NCBI GenBank assembly: GCA_025618425.1
Contig: CM046837.1
Location: 24,335,488 to 24,399,487, forward strand
From: Heliocidaris tuberculata
Taxonomy: Eukaryota > Echinodermata > Echinoidea > Camarodonta > Echinometridae
Reading direction: 5' to 3'
Length of the DNA stretch: 64,000 nucleotides
The notes under the pieces are model-generated. The model ran no database searches. It was given only the letters and a program-made list of their open reading frames with translations, and was not told where the DNA came from. Every line of letters begins with the position of its first letter. The stretch's first letter is position 1. This document shows positions 33,601 to 45,484 of the stretch, one piece after another. The position numbers were made by a program, and so were the translations under genes.

Positions 33601-36021
33601 TGATAGGTCATCATGCCAAACCATGAAGTTGTTGGTCATATGGCAATAGTCCATCTACTCGAAATTAATTCCAGTTCATTTTCTTCCAAATCAAAATTTT
33701 GTGTAGGATCATGAAATCATTTTATAAAGTACTTTATTTCCATACTATGATAATTAGCAAACCATTTGTCATTCCCTATGCCAAACTATGGTCACTCCGA
33801 ATTCAGAATCATCCCATGTTCCATTTTATTTCACCTCGGCCATTGGCCTTGGTGAAATAAAACGGGGCATGGGATAATTCTTAAGTTGTCATTCACCTAA
33901 TGTGGTTTGGGGAATTCCATATTATATATTATCTAATCTTATTTAATTTGTTTTCTTCCTAATTGTGCAGCATCTTCTGCCAGTGCGTGTCCAGCAGCAG
34001 CAGCACTTCTTGCACTTCCACACATCGTGCCTCCAGGAATGCAGAAGGTGGGGAAGCGCAGCATGAGATGCAGCAGGGCAGAGGCTTCCAAAGCCTTCAT
34101 TGACATCGGCCCAGTAAGAAAATCAATTTAATGAAATGCAAATCACTCAGCCTCGGACATAGTCTAAGCATGTTCATTTTTCAATTTTAAAGGTAACATG
34201 GAGTACTGGTCAATGGTGGAAAATTTTGCTTAAGTTTAATAGGCCTATGATTGATTTTCAGCCAAGAGTACTTCACATTTGCACTGTAGTATGGAAACAT
34301 TTCAACACAAATGTACTGAATATTTTTAGAATCATAGGTTAAAACATGCTTGATACTTTTTGACATCACCCAACGTCAAAAAGTCAGATTAACACTGTCC
34401 CATATATGCATTTCTGTGTTAGTTCTATATCAAAATGATTTATTTGGATAATTGTTATATGACGAATGTTCTACTATTTCCAGCACATCTAATGTGTATC
34501 ATGCATTAAATTATTAAGGTTCTGTGAAATTTATTTTATACCGCAAGTATTCCTATATACCTTTAAATTGTCCTTATTATTCATTTACTGATAAGCATCA
34601 ATTATTTCACTTAACCAGTTTATTCTCTGTGGTTCATTTTCAGTTTGCTTTAGCTAGCATATATCATGTTCTTTTTCATGACATAATCATGAAATAAAAA
34701 AGATGACAAAATATGCATTTTTTGCTGTGTTGTTGGAAATGTCCCTACTGTAAAATCTCAAACAGAGGTGCGAACTGACTTGAAGGATTGTACTCTTTAT
34801 ATTTCTGGGATTATTGATATTAATTCATTAATATATGAAGACTTTCTTGCAACACCCCATTATTGGGGTGTTGCAAGAAAGTTGCAATCGATTGCAAGTT
34901 GCAACTGATTGTCACTGGCCAATCAAAATCATTGCTGCATGCATGTCTTCTTAAAAGGGCAGACCCTGAGCCAATCAGAATGGTTGTTTCAAAATTAGCA
35001 ATTATTTGCAATTAATTGCAACCTTCTTGCAACACCCCATAATGGGGTGTTGCAAGAAGTTTGCAAAAGGGGTTAGATCCACTTTTTATGAAAATTGAGT
35101 TATTGATATAAGAACATTGTTCAACTGTGCCTGTCTTTTGAACAAAAGTATTAAGCTAAATTTTCAGAGCACTTATGAAGAAATTCACTTCCTAATTTCA
35201 CTTTTCCATAGAAGCCTGTACAAAATCTGGCAAACAAATGCGTTTTTCTCTGAAGTCACAAAAGTGGATCTAACCCGTTTTACGAACAAACTCTTCATAT
35301 ACTTTGAAGATATATTGCGCTGTTTTTACCAAGACAGATATTATTAATATTTACCCCCACTTTGTTTTTATGGAACTCTTTAAAAAGAGCAATTATGCGC
35401 CTCTAATCGAGATTTTACTATACTTTGTCCCATGCCTCATTGCCAACACACAAATGAATTGCCAACACACAAATGAATGGAAATTTGTTTTCTTTTAATA
35501 CCTTCAAATTATTTTAACAACATTGATTTACACATGTCTTGAGATGACATGTACAAAACGAAAAGAAAAATAAATAACATTTCATATTGCATTTGTCAAA
35601 TACTCTCCACTGTTTCTTCATGTCATAAGAATTCGTAATTGTAATAATGTGATCTGAAAAGTGATAGAGCACCATAATTTTCTCTTTCTTTCAGGTAGGA
35701 ACAAACCTTCCAGACTACCTCGAAAACTGCAAGCAGAAGCAACCATTTGTGCTCGCCCTTGGAGACATCCTCAAGCCGGAGCAAGTGTTTGTCATTTGTG
35801 ATGGTGTTGCATTGGAGGCAATGTCCCTCATCCATGGAGTGGACCTTTGTTTCAAGGCCATCTTCGTTCTCTGGGTAGATTATCCTTGGGAGGCAGCCAA
35901 CACTTATGACTTTCTGCAGAAAGTCATTTATAAGATGGATGGTGGAAAACCCAACTGCAAGACCACAACCCCATCCAGTACCATTTCCCTTAGGGCTTAC
36001 ATTTCTAATTTTTCATCATAG
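30683..36021 (+). CDS. Spliced gene with SAM-like start, inside the CACTC element
   Basis: Four exons recognised from reading frame and splice borders: 30683-30749 (ATG; donor GGTAAGT), 33204-33345 (acceptor TTCCAG, donor CGTAAGAA), 33971-34113 (acceptor GTGCAG, donor GTAAGA) and 35695-36021 (acceptor TTTCAG, ends TAG). Exons 2, 3 and 4 join in phase. Exon 1 ends in phase 1 and exon 2 needs phase 0, so an exon between them is missing or not recognised. Exon 1 (MDDFVRQRLLEWGMEELIDI) looks like the first helices of a SAM domain. The last exon (LPDYLENCKQKQPFVLALGD, then GVDLCFKAIFVLWVDYPWEA) resembles the C-terminal half of uncharacterised SAM-containing proteins that are multiplied in fish and other animal genomes, an impression from memory. 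Biochemical function unknown; probably captured cargo. Confidence 0.65.
31600..31652. repeat. (TG)n microsatellite
   Basis: GT run with GC interruptions inside the first intron of the cargo gene. A second lies at 31945-31968. Confidence 0.9.
31690..32230 (+). mobile_element. LINE 3' end fragment in the intron (probable)
   Basis: The stretch ends AAATAAATAAGTGAATAAAT with an (AATA)n tail, preceded by GGACAGGGCCATTGTGGAAA. Both features look like the 3' untranslated region and tail of an L2-type LINE. The 5' border is not defined and no coding sequence remains. Confidence 0.45.
32280..32985 (+). repeat. Tandem repeat, unit about 135-150 bp
   Basis: Four units start with (GTGGA)C(T/G)GATTTTAATAATTTT at about 32290, 32425, 32580 and 32720. 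Each continues with GTAGATCACACTAAAATA, AGTCAGCA, TCAAAGGTC and ATTGGTTTC-like blocks. The fourth unit is split by the GGGCCCC-ended MITE. Confidence 0.75.
32755..32937. mobile_element. 183-bp MITE with GGGCCCCG..GCATAAA ends
   Basis: Left GGGCCCCGGTGCATAAAATC and right GATTTATGCAACGGGGCCC are inverted. Between them TTACCATTAATGGTAA, TTACCATGGTAGTTACC and similar palindromic words recur. It interrupts the fourth unit of the tandem array. The target duplication is unclear. Confidence 0.7.
34844..35060. mobile_element. 217-bp MITE, hairpin-in-TIR type
   Basis: Both ends carry CTTGCAACACCCCAT followed within a few bases by its complement, so each end is itself a small hairpin and the ends are also inverted with respect to each other. 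The interior has GCAATTATTTGCAATTAATT-like words. It lies in the third intron of the cargo gene. Confidence 0.75.
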
Positions 36022-36039
36022 AGTCCTAGGAAATGTTAA

Positions 36040-36747
36040 AGGTAGTAGCCCATATTTGCAAACCCACAAAACTCGAAGCGGGATGAAATAGGTCCTTTAT
36101 GACTTTGAAAGACAAGTTAAAAGTATCATAATTCACCTGTCGCCTTTTGTCAATGATATTCAATTCTAGAGAGAGAGAACCAGGGTTTTAGAATCAATTT
36201 CTAAACCTGTCGTCCCGATGCTTTTACGAATGGTGCAAAATTACTGTTGAACGCGTAGCTCATATGATTATATAACATATAATTTATCTATATAATTGTT
36301 TTACAAACGGCGCCTCATAGTATGCTCATAGTAGTGCTGCGCAGTTTTCTGCGAATTGTCAAATCGACGATGCGACATCACTGTTTTTCCCATCGAAGAC
36401 ACCTTCGAATGACAATTTCAAGTGCCTGAGCGTATTTCTAAAGAAGTCTAGAAGTGATGTAAGTCAGAAATCTAATTCCTCCTATTTTATATCGATTAAG
36501 AAAGACAAACGTGCTGTTTTATGAGTCGTCCCTGGATTGGATCTTGAGCTCCGCCGCTTCGCACTCTTGAGTTACTGTTGAACAAGAGGTGATCTGAAGA
36601 AACATCATGTTACATTTTCATATGTTTTTACCAAAGTAAGAGGCAGATTGAAATGTTATTTTGTACATGTTTACTGTAATCGTATCCAAACTCCATGCCA
36701 ACTATACTGCTTGTTTTGACATATTTTGCAAATGTGGGCTACTACCT
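36040..36747. mobile_element. TTAA-flanked foldback MITE after the cargo gene
   Basis: TTAA at 36036-36039 is followed by AGGTAGTAGCCCATATTTGC, and its complement at the right end is followed by TTAA at 36748-36751. No coding sequence. It starts 18 bases after the cargo gene stop codon, so it may supply the 3' untranslated region. Confidence 0.65.
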
Positions 36748-37452
36748 TTAAAGCCTTGTTCAGACAAGGCACGACAAAGCTCAGCAACATTTTGTGTACA
36801 AAGTCAATGGGATATGAGGCGTCAAAAAATGTTACAGAGGCAAGTGACCTTTTTTGTCGCAAGGCGACAAAAAATGCGGACCAATCAAATTCCTTTAAAA
36901 AGTTAGCGCAAAATAATTTGTCCAGATGATCTTTATACATGGTTATAGTTATACTATGTTATGTGTGATGATGCAAAATCCTGTTTGTGCCACTTTCATC
37001 ATTTAACATAGAAACTGGTAAGAAGATCATACTGTTACTTGAAAGAAATTCATAATGTACAAGTAATCTAAATGATAAAAACATCACAAAAACATTATTA
37101 TATGATATTCATACCTTAGTACAGGCTATTCAAAAAACTGTTACATAATAACAATCCAAGAATTCTTTGTTTGAAAATGGTCTGAACAATGACAACAGGC
37201 TACATGTAGAGGAATAACAGAATTTTTCACAAATGGGATTTCTCGAATTCCCATTTAAAAAAAATTGTTTTTCAAAAACAGGGTCACTAAGTAGAATTTG
37301 ATAAATGAATTTTAAAAAAGTGTGGTTTCTTAGCTTTAGGTACATAGCATATACAACTAGATTGTCAATGACTTTCATCTCATAAATATATGTTTTCTTT
37401 CATTGTACTCTGTTTTGCATGAATACGATGTCAGCAATGGCCGAATGCTACG

Positions 37453-37627
37453 GCCCGAATTCACAAAAGAGGTTTTTTAAGCGTACGCGCACACAGAATC
37501 CGGTCCAATTATGTGTTTTCTTTAAGCGCGCGCATGGGTTGGTGCGCTTATTTACACTTATTTTTCGTACGCGTAAGGAGGTTTAAACCACCCCATGGTT
37601 TAAACCTCTTTTGTGAATTCGGACCTA
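37453..37627. mobile_element. 175-bp MITE with GAATTCACAAAAGAGGTTT ends
   Basis: Left CCCGAATTCACAAAAGAGGT and right end complement are inverted over more than 20 bases. The inside is rich in CGTACGCG and GCGCGC. A palindrome around CCATGG lies near the right end. Confidence 0.7.
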
Positions 37628-38269
37628 TGTGTATAAAACGAATGGCAGAATCTGCACAAATGCGCAGAAAAATGTTAATATCTCAAAACGACGTTACCAA
37701 ATCAAATCTAAAAAATTCCTCTGAAAAACATATCTGGCTTTACAATGGTACCAGCAAAAGTAGGCTTATAATGAACATCATAACTGTTTTTGACCTTCAT
37801 TTATTGATTTGGAGCAAAAAGTCTGATTCCATGCATAATTAATGAAATCATATAATTTTTCGAAAAAGCAACTACACAATATAGTACATATGCGTGCCAA
37901 TTTTTCGACAGCCAAGATCTCAAGCCCGGCCTATTAGGGTTAACCCTAAAAAGACTGGGGGGGGGGGGGGGTCAAAATAGCCCAGTATTTTTAAGGGTTA
38001 AGGGAGTTAAAAATAATAATTTTTGATATTTCATATTGTTTCATGGATTGACGCTCATGTAATATATGTAAATGAAATGTTCTCAAAATACTTTGATTAA
38101 AATGTTTCGTGATTAGACTATTAAATCAAATGCAAAGTGTATATTTGCATGTTGCCTTGAATGTATATATAAGATGGTTTGCTATTGCAATTTTTTATGA
38201 TTTGATTTGATGTTTGCTTGCAGCATAATTGAACTGTGATGACACGAACACCAAAGGCCAAGGAGGTGC

Positions 38270-38640
38270 ATGAAAGAATGCAAGTGTATGCTGTGACTGT
38301 ATGAATGGTGAAAATCTACGAGAATATCAGTGAAAGTGGAATGACTATATTTATTGTCAATACTGACTGATAAAAAGAGTGAAAAGTGACTAGAAATGAA
38401 TGGTGAAATGACTGAAATATCAGTGAAAGTGTGATAACTATATAAATAGTCAAAACTGACTTGCAAAAATAGTGAAAATTACTAGAAATCCAGTAAGATT
38501 TTTTAACTGATTATCTAGTCAAATAAATATAACTAGAAATATATAGTCAAAATGACTGATTATCAGTTGCACCCAGCTGACCCTTTTGCCTAGTCAGATT
38601 TGACTAGATATCAGTCATATTTGACTATACCTTTTTTAGA
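38270..38640. repeat. Right subterminal repeat zone of the CACTC element
   Basis: Dense array of AGTGAAAGTG, TGACTATAT, TGACTGATA and ACTAGAAAT words. Part of the array (38300-38460) repeats with a spacing of about 100 bp. Confidence 0.7.
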
Positions 38641-39324
38641 GTGTAAGATGCATCTAACTGCAATGGCCGAATGATTATGTAGGGGGAGGGGAACATAAAT
38701 TGATATTCAACGACATTAACCACATTTAAATTTTGAAATAGAGATTTGACAAAACTTTGAAAAGCCCCACTGAAGAATTTACTTAGCAAAATTAAAGAAG
38801 AGGAGTAAGATAGTTGTAGGGGCTGTGAAATGAAATTCTTCATGGGGGTAAGACTTAGTCAAAATACTAAAATGAATGGACTGTATTATGGGGGGGGGGG
38901 GGGAGCAAGGGGTACTGGGGTACTAGGAACTACAAGGAAGGGTGTGGTGACATAAGCAGTATTGATATTAGCAGCTTATGGACAGGGAAGAGGCACTGCT
39001 ATCTGAGAACGATGAATGGCATCAAGTTCATTCCCTTCGACTCCCTCTTGTTCTTGAGAGCATCCTTTTGCATCAGCTACCAGGTACAATCTCTTGTAGG
39101 TGTGTACATGCCCTACAAAATAATAAAAGAATTAAACAATGATATAGCTTTCCTAACAACAAGCATTACATCATAGCTACAAAGTGACTTGAGCTACAAT
39201 TCACAAAACACATACATCGAAATTACTAAACATTTTCTTGAATGAACAGAAATTTAATAAGATGAGAAAATAGCATCTAACATAGCAAGAGACTATAACA
39301 CAAGCATGCATGATCAGTGTTTAA

Positions 39325-40356
39325 GTACTGAAGCAAATACAACCATAGATCGATGGAAAGCTAAGTAGACGTAGAATACAAATACATGTGGCTAAACATA
39401 ATTTTTCCTTTCAATAATCCACAAAAAGCAGAAAGAACACCTCACTGTCCCCCCCCCCCCCCTCCCGGTTACGTAATAACAAGGGTTCGCTCGGCCGATA
39501 CACTTATGACGTCATCTCATGTAGAGAACTCTGTGGCTGGCGCACGTAGCGGCGCGTAAACAATGGACAGTGAATAGCTTTCGTACAATAGCCAGTTACT
39601 TTTGTAACTTTATTATGTTACATTACATTATTATGAGTTTCCAAATCATTAATCAAAAGTCAGTTAGTGTCTTTAAAGAAAACTAGGAATGTGTTGTAAC
39701 CAAATTTTACCAGGGTAAACCGCTGCCTTAGAACTAGAAATTAGAGCTCGAGTACGTGCATGATCGAGAAAAATAAATGGAACTCGTCCGCAGCGCAGTC
39801 AAGAGGCACAGCTCCATACGCAGTAACGCCAGACCCTGCCCGAGCGAGACGCGGAGCAAGCCGTCTTATCGAGACATTCGTGCAGCTCAGCTCAGCTGAG
39901 CCTGCGCTGGGCCAAACACTCAAGACGCCTATAATGTGTGTTTTGGTTACAAAATAATAGCTGTAACTTCCGTTTTCATTTCTGTAACAATGTAAGATGC
40001 AGTTGAATACTTTGAAACACCATATCTTCCATTGTAATGCATTTACAAACAATAATCATGACTTCCAAATCAAGAAAAAAAAACCACCACGTATCTTTCG
40101 CATGCAGACTTGGATCATATGTTCGTGATGTCTACACGAAATGACGTCATAAATTTCGACCCCCCCCCCCCCCGCAGGCCTGTGATTATACTCGACGGCT
40201 GCCCATTTTCCAAGCCCTCCAATCCAAAGATTTGAGATGCTCTTACTCCTCCCGCAGGCAATGAAAGCTCATGAAGCTTGCATTGTTTTCAGAGAATAAA
40301 CAGCTTTCTGTAGATATATAATTTGTCTATTCCATTTTTGGCTTCGGTTGGGGTCT
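39325..40356. mobile_element. 1.03-kb insert unique to copy 1
   Basis: Absent from the matching place in copies 2 and 3. TTAA lies at both junctions (39321-39324 and 40357-40360), but the ends show no clear inverted repeats. Long C runs at 39447-39459 and 40159-40174. No recognised coding sequence; the frames near 39741-40052 are not convincing. Confidence 0.5.
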
Positions 40357-41626
40357 TTAAATGCTATCGTTGTGTACATGGTGTAGGACCATGACAAAGC
40401 TTATGTTAGTAAATAGAAGATCAGGGTATAAATTATTTCCCTGTTAAAACCAAGCAGCACAACTAATTGACATGACTTTGAATGAACACCCATCCCCAAT
40501 TTCCATGAATTGATGCATTGGGAAAGCAATTGGATTGTTACACGTTTTGTACTATAAATAAAATTGTACTTACTCTCTTAGTAAGGATGTGAAATCAACA
40601 ATAATAGTACGTTAGTGTTTTTCCTTGAGGATGGGAAAAGGTGTGCGATGACCTGACATGATGATGGCACCAGTTCTACTTCTCTTCCCTCGTTCTTCCT
40701 CATGTTCTTGTACTGCATGCAACAAGCCTGTATGTTGACTAAACTACATCCAGCACTTCCTCCTGTAAATTTAGTAAGAAAGGAATTTAGATCATTATTG
40801 TATTTTTGCCAGGATAAGAAATAACAAAGCAAAATGAAAATACTAAAAAATAATAATAATTTACTTTAAAAAACAAAATAGCAATGCTGAGAATGATAAT
40901 GAATTTTATAAATTAAGGCAGTAAATACATGTAAATTATTTGACCAGATGAATTCCGACTTGCTTATGTCTTATTTATATTGACATAAGTGATGGGGGAT
41001 GTTGTACTGTATGTAAAATCTTTATATAAAAAAAAACTACTTATCAGTTTCCATCTCCAAACAAATCTTTAACTTCATTTTAGAGTTGAATGAAACAAAA
41101 TAATTACCAGATCTTTCAAGCTTGCTGGCAATCTTTCAGCAAATGTGTCTCACCCTTAATATCCTCATCTTTGTACAGGGATTAGCCTGGTTTTTCAGTG
41201 TTTAATCCTGGCACATTCTTTTATGCTGCAAAAAATAGATGGAGAAAGTAACAAACCATAAGACTACAAATAAACAAGTTCATAAATATATAAGATTTTT
41301 TAAATATTTCTTCATGGAATGGACTTTTATTTCATATTAGAAATTCACATCTCATGTCAAATAGATTGGTTGGTCTTGTGATATAAATTTATGTAATTTG
41401 AAAAAAAAAAAGTGAAACATAAAATTTAACCTATTTCAATTTATCAAGAGTTTATATAGCGATATGGCAAAAGATAAGTCATAATAAATGCCAAAGTGAC
41501 ATATAATTTGATTTACAACTTACTACACTCCCACTCAAACAAATGTTGGGATTCGCCCCCTTTTCTCAATGTACACTTAGGGGTTTATGAACAGCAAGTG
41601 TACATAATATACATATACTCTAGATC

Positions 41627-41807
41627 CAGGGGCGGATCCAGGAATCAGGATTGTGTCAAGGGGTGGGGGGGGGGGGCACATATCTAAGAAAACTTTCTGA
41701 CAAGCAAAGACAAATAAAGGTTATTTCATTTTTATTTATTTTTTTGTCCAGTTTTCCTTCCAATTCTCTGTAAAGCAAAAAGAGGATTCCCCCTAAATCT
41801 GCCACTG
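41627..41807. mobile_element. hAT-like MITE (copy 1 member)
   Basis: Ends CAGGGGCGGATCCAGG and CCTAAATCTGCCACTG, inverted, with CTAGATC repeated on both sides (41620-41626 and 41808-41814). Orthologous insertions lie at 48619-48807 and 54537-54715, so it was present before the three copies separated. Confidence 0.7.
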
Positions 41808-42039
41808 CTAGATCTTTGACATCCCTATTTCGGATTTGTAGCCCTAATGAAAAAATTCTCTCTGAAAATTTCAATTTTACTTATTGCCATATGTCAAATT
41901 GATCTAATGATTATTTTTATTTCTCCCTTTTTAAAAATTATTTTATTGGCCTGTAACTTAGACTTCTTCTAGATCTACTGGAAATGCTTTGATCAAAACA
42001 AAAAGAATCAAAACTACCTAAAACAAACAGATAAGGGGC

Positions 42040-43010
42040 CTGGAGGAGTGAGATTAACATTTAGACTAACTGTTAGATCTAAATGTTAGACACTACAAAT
42101 AAGTAAAGGTCTCTAACTTAGTTTTAGATCTATACATAAACTCTAGATCTAATGTTAGTCAGTGACAAGTAAATTGATGATAGATATTTTAAATTTAGTC
42201 TAAAGACTAGACTCTTGCCTAACTTAGAATCTAGACCACTATTACTTGGTCTAACGAGTAACGTTAGGCTCTAGATCTGGACCTAGAATTAACAGCTTAG
42301 TAAGTACATGTAAGCCCCTCCCCCCCCCCCCGCCCCCAAATTAGGCTCAAATTAAGAACCAACAATAGTGAGACTAAATCATGTCAAGTTAAGTAGATGG
42401 TCTAGTAACGTTAAAAGTCAGTGACACTGACAGGTTCGAAATTTGCAGGGGGGGGGGGTGTCTCTAGATCTCTCTCTCTCTCTCTCTCGGTAGATTTTAC
42501 AGACACTAGACCATTATAATGCAGACCATAGCTCTGACTTTAAACGGACTGATGCCCATACCATGCCCCCCCCCCCCTCCCCCGGCCTCCAGATACACTG
42601 CCTGGAGTCTGGAATCCTGGAGACTTGGAATGGTCCTGGGGCTGGGACCGGGCTGGAGTTTAGCTTTAACAGTTAGGCCTTGTTTAGTTTAGTTTACATG
42701 TTGTTAGGAATTAGGCCTATAACATATCTAGACAGCTAGACCGAACTTAGATCTGGAGCCAGGGATCTAGCTCTAGATCTAACTTTTACTCATTGAATTT
42801 GCTCATAACCTAGCCTAACTTAGGTAAAGTTAAGTTTAGCCACCATTTATTCACTCTGCAGTCTAAGTTAGATCTATAGACTATAGATTCTCTAATCCTA
42901 CTGTTATTGTTAACGTTAGTTTTGGTCTTTGTCAAGTTGATCAAACATTGGCCTTTGTTGAGTTCGTCAAACGTTGATAAAATATAGACTAGAGTCTATA
43001 GGCCTCTCAT
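42040..43010. repeat. Tract rich in AGATCTAG and TTAGTCTA words
   Basis: Short words such as CTAGATCTA, CTAACTTAG and AACGTTAG recur throughout, along with three C or G runs. The same tract, inverted, occurs at 47330-48450 in copy 2 and 53120-54380 in copy 3. No coding sequence. Confidence 0.6.
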
Positions 43011-43201
43011 CTAATTAGTCTTAGTGTTACTTACCGTAGATGAATTTTTCAGCAACCTATCAACCAAAGCCAGGATCAATCAGACAAGTAAGGTTAGATC
43101 TGTGTATCTTAGATCTCTCGTTTTGGTTGGACTCGACGAAAACATAACCGATGCTGTCTTTTTGTGTATAGCTCTATGGTACTTTTTGTGCGGTGCGATA
43201 A

Positions 43202-43534
43202 TATACTATTAATACATGGTTGGGAGTGCGTTAGTGCGATCTGGCAACACAAAGGTTTTTATCGTGGTGTACTAACGCACGAGGCGTAGCCGAGTGTGTT
43301 AGACACCACAATAAAAACCTGCGTGTTGGTGGATCGCACTAATGCACGATCTCACAACCATGTATTAAAAGTTTTATAAAACGGGTCTACACTCTTAGTG
43401 TTTTCTTACAATCTTAGAGTTTGATCCGGATTAGCCGTGCGTTAGTCCCCTCGCCGTGCGTTATCACTTTTTTTTTGCACGGTCACGTGGTGTTATTTGA
43501 CCAATCAGGATGGCTACATTCTTGAACCCGTTTT
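43202..43534. mobile_element. 333-bp insert in copy 1 with a hairpin
   Basis: Copies 2 and 3 have the flanking sequence without this insert. Its left half (43211-43366) is a near-palindrome from AATACATGGTTG to CAACCATGTATT with GTGCGTTAGTGCGATC-like arms. The right half carries GTGCGTTAG words again and an 8-base T run. Confidence 0.65.
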
Positions 43535-44097
43535 ATAAAATAATTTACACGTAAAATCCCATAGAGATATGAGCTGGAGAAATGAAAAGTTTCTGCAATG
43601 CAATTAGCGGCTTTGGATAAATATGACGTCACTGCAAATCCTCCACGCTAATTGGTTGGTGGCCAAAATGTCGTTTGTCGTGCTGGGAAAATCGCTCGCT
43701 GAGCGATTTTCTGAAACGACTAAAAGCCCCTAAAAACGTCGTGCACGACGTTTAGAAAGATGTCGTGGCAGGTGTGGACGGTGCGATAGGGTTTGCATTA
43801 AAGCAATTTTTCAGAAAGTCGTTCATGTCGTTTTGTCGTGTCGTGTATCGTGTGTCGTGTTCTAAAAGAGTTTCTGTTTACCAGCGCATTTACCATTCAT
43901 CGATGGTTGCGTTAAGATACTATCATATCCTGTAAATATGCTAATAATTCGTCGATTAATTTAAAGCATGACAAATTACCATTCCGTTATTTCCTTTGTG
44001 GCATTATTTTAGGTCTAGAATATGTTTAACATGTTTAATTTTACTCTTAAATCTCTGTTTTGTTGTTTTTTTCGCTTTGTTAACATTATGTTTGCAG

Positions 44098-44728
44098 CAT
44101 GTCAATAAGTTTCGCGCAATTTGTTGCATCTGCGCGTAGCCTGAATGTCATCAGAATGACACGTGCGCGCCACTGATCTCTGTAGAGATCAGTGGTGCGC
44201 GCGCACAGGATCAGTCTAAAAACACAAAATATTTCATAACTAATTCATAAAAAGGCCAGAATTCTACAAAACCAGTAGAAGTCAAAATAAGAAAGGTCAA
44301 ACCTAGAACTCTTACTCTTTTAAGAAACCTTTTAACTGGTTAATTCCCACCATTAACAGCACTGCTAACCAATTAACAAAATTACCTTGTCACTGCGAGT
44401 CGATTACTTTCCCCATAGAAACACGTGTAATTTGGGTGTTCTACGTTTTTGTGAGGCAACATAAAAAGGCCGTTTTTAAACAAAATTGGCCAGAATTCTA
44501 CATATGAGATGATTACATTTTTATGCTCAGCAGCTTCTTTGTTTCTTCAATATTCATATTCCTTTTTAACTGAATTAAATTGTTAAAAAGTGAAAAAGAT
44601 ATAAGTATTTCTAAAAGTTGAAATTTACGTTTTTCATGATTAATATACAGGGTTCTATGGAGGGAATCGCAGAGGGAAAGTGATACGCGCGCGCGCATGG
44701 TTGAGAATGCAACACACTTTTTGGTATG
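44098..44728 (-). mobile_element. 631-bp element (inverted relative to 46518-47155)
   Basis: Near-identical to the complement of 46518-47155. Imperfect inverted ends: CATGTCAATAAGTTTCGCGC against CATACCAAAAAGTGTGTTGC. It includes a perfect GATCTCTGTAGAGATC hairpin and (CG)n-rich stretches. No coding sequence. Confidence 0.7.
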
Positions 44729-45484
44729 TGTCAGGTTTTCTTCGAAGTGATCTATGTCTTCCTTAACCGGTCTTCAATTATATTTCATTTCTATTCATAT
44801 CTGTATGGTCTATTACTTTTTGCTTATTTTATGTAATGACTGGTATTACTTTCGTTAACATTTAAGCCAATGCACTGATTATAGGTAGTGCAGAGGGGTA
44901 GGATAAATTCTGAAATATACAGCCCTAGAAAAAAAGAATCATACAAAGCTTCGACTATATGGGTAATATATCATACACACAAACTAACAAAACCTATTCT
45001 TCCTTGTCCTTCTTTGAAAGAATAACACATTAAAGCCATTATACCTTGCTATCATGGTGTTTTATTTCCTTCTTACAAGAGGAAGAACATTATTTGTTGG
45101 TCAAATATTTTCCTTATCTGTAGATTTCCTCAATTTTCTCGAAATATCGGATTGTACATGAATTACACGTTCTATGATTGTGCTGATATACTTTCGTTTA
45201 ATGTAATTATGAAGGCATATAACACAACCTCTGCAAATTGTGCACTGCTTCTTCGAGAAATTTCATTTCGTGTTGATGTATTTAGAATGTATCAATCAAT
45301 GACTAAAGCTGATTATGAAAGAGTTCAAAACTTCACAGAGAATGTACCATCTGACTTAGGAAGAACCAAATAGAACCAAACACTGTATTGAAAGGAACAA
45401 ATTTCCGGCAGATATATAACATTTTAAAATAGGAAATTGATTATTACTTCGGTTTAAGACTGATTAAATGAAAGAGGAACGACA

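Larger units (their letters stand above)
30336..38643 (+). mobile_element. 8.3-kb CACTC-ended element carrying a spliced gene
   Basis: Begins CACTCTAAAAACAGTCTAGT and ends with the complement of CACTCTAAAAAAGGTATAGT. The inverted ends match at 23 of 26 positions, and TA flanks both sides (30334-30335 and 38644-38645). The undisturbed site is visible in copies 2 and 3 (near 51022 and 56775). Subterminal zones (30346-30420 and 38290-38630) repeat TGACTAGAT, TAGTCAAAT and TGACTGATA words in both orientations, as CACTA/EnSpm elements do. CACTC ends and a 2-bp duplication point to that superfamily, but no transposase was found. The cargo is the plus-strand gene at 30683-36021. Confidence 0.75.
23771..43868 (-). 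mobile_element. Copy 1 of the 5-6.5-kb repeat, inverted and interrupted
   Basis: The pieces 23771-24923, 30009-30335 and 38644-43868, joined in that order, are the reverse complement of copies 2 and 3 (46181-52700 and 52701-58488). The left end lacks the terminal repeat. The right end stops inside it: the (GTCGT)n tract is kept, but the outermost GGTGTGAATCCGCCT is gone. Interruptions are the DIRS composite (24924-30008), the CACTC element (30336-38643), a ~1.03-kb insert at 39325-40356 and a ~330-bp insert at 43202-43534. Copy 1 is more diverged than copies 2 and 3 are from each other. Confidence 0.85.

Noticed and set aside
39741..40052. Minus-strand frame in the copy 1 insert
   Set aside because: No similarity recognised, absent in copies 2 and 3, and overlapped by an equally long frame on the other strand.
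44098..44728. A Helitron, because there is no target duplication
   Set aside because: The ends are not TC..CTRR, there is no 3' hairpin next to CTRR, and the insert is not between A and T.
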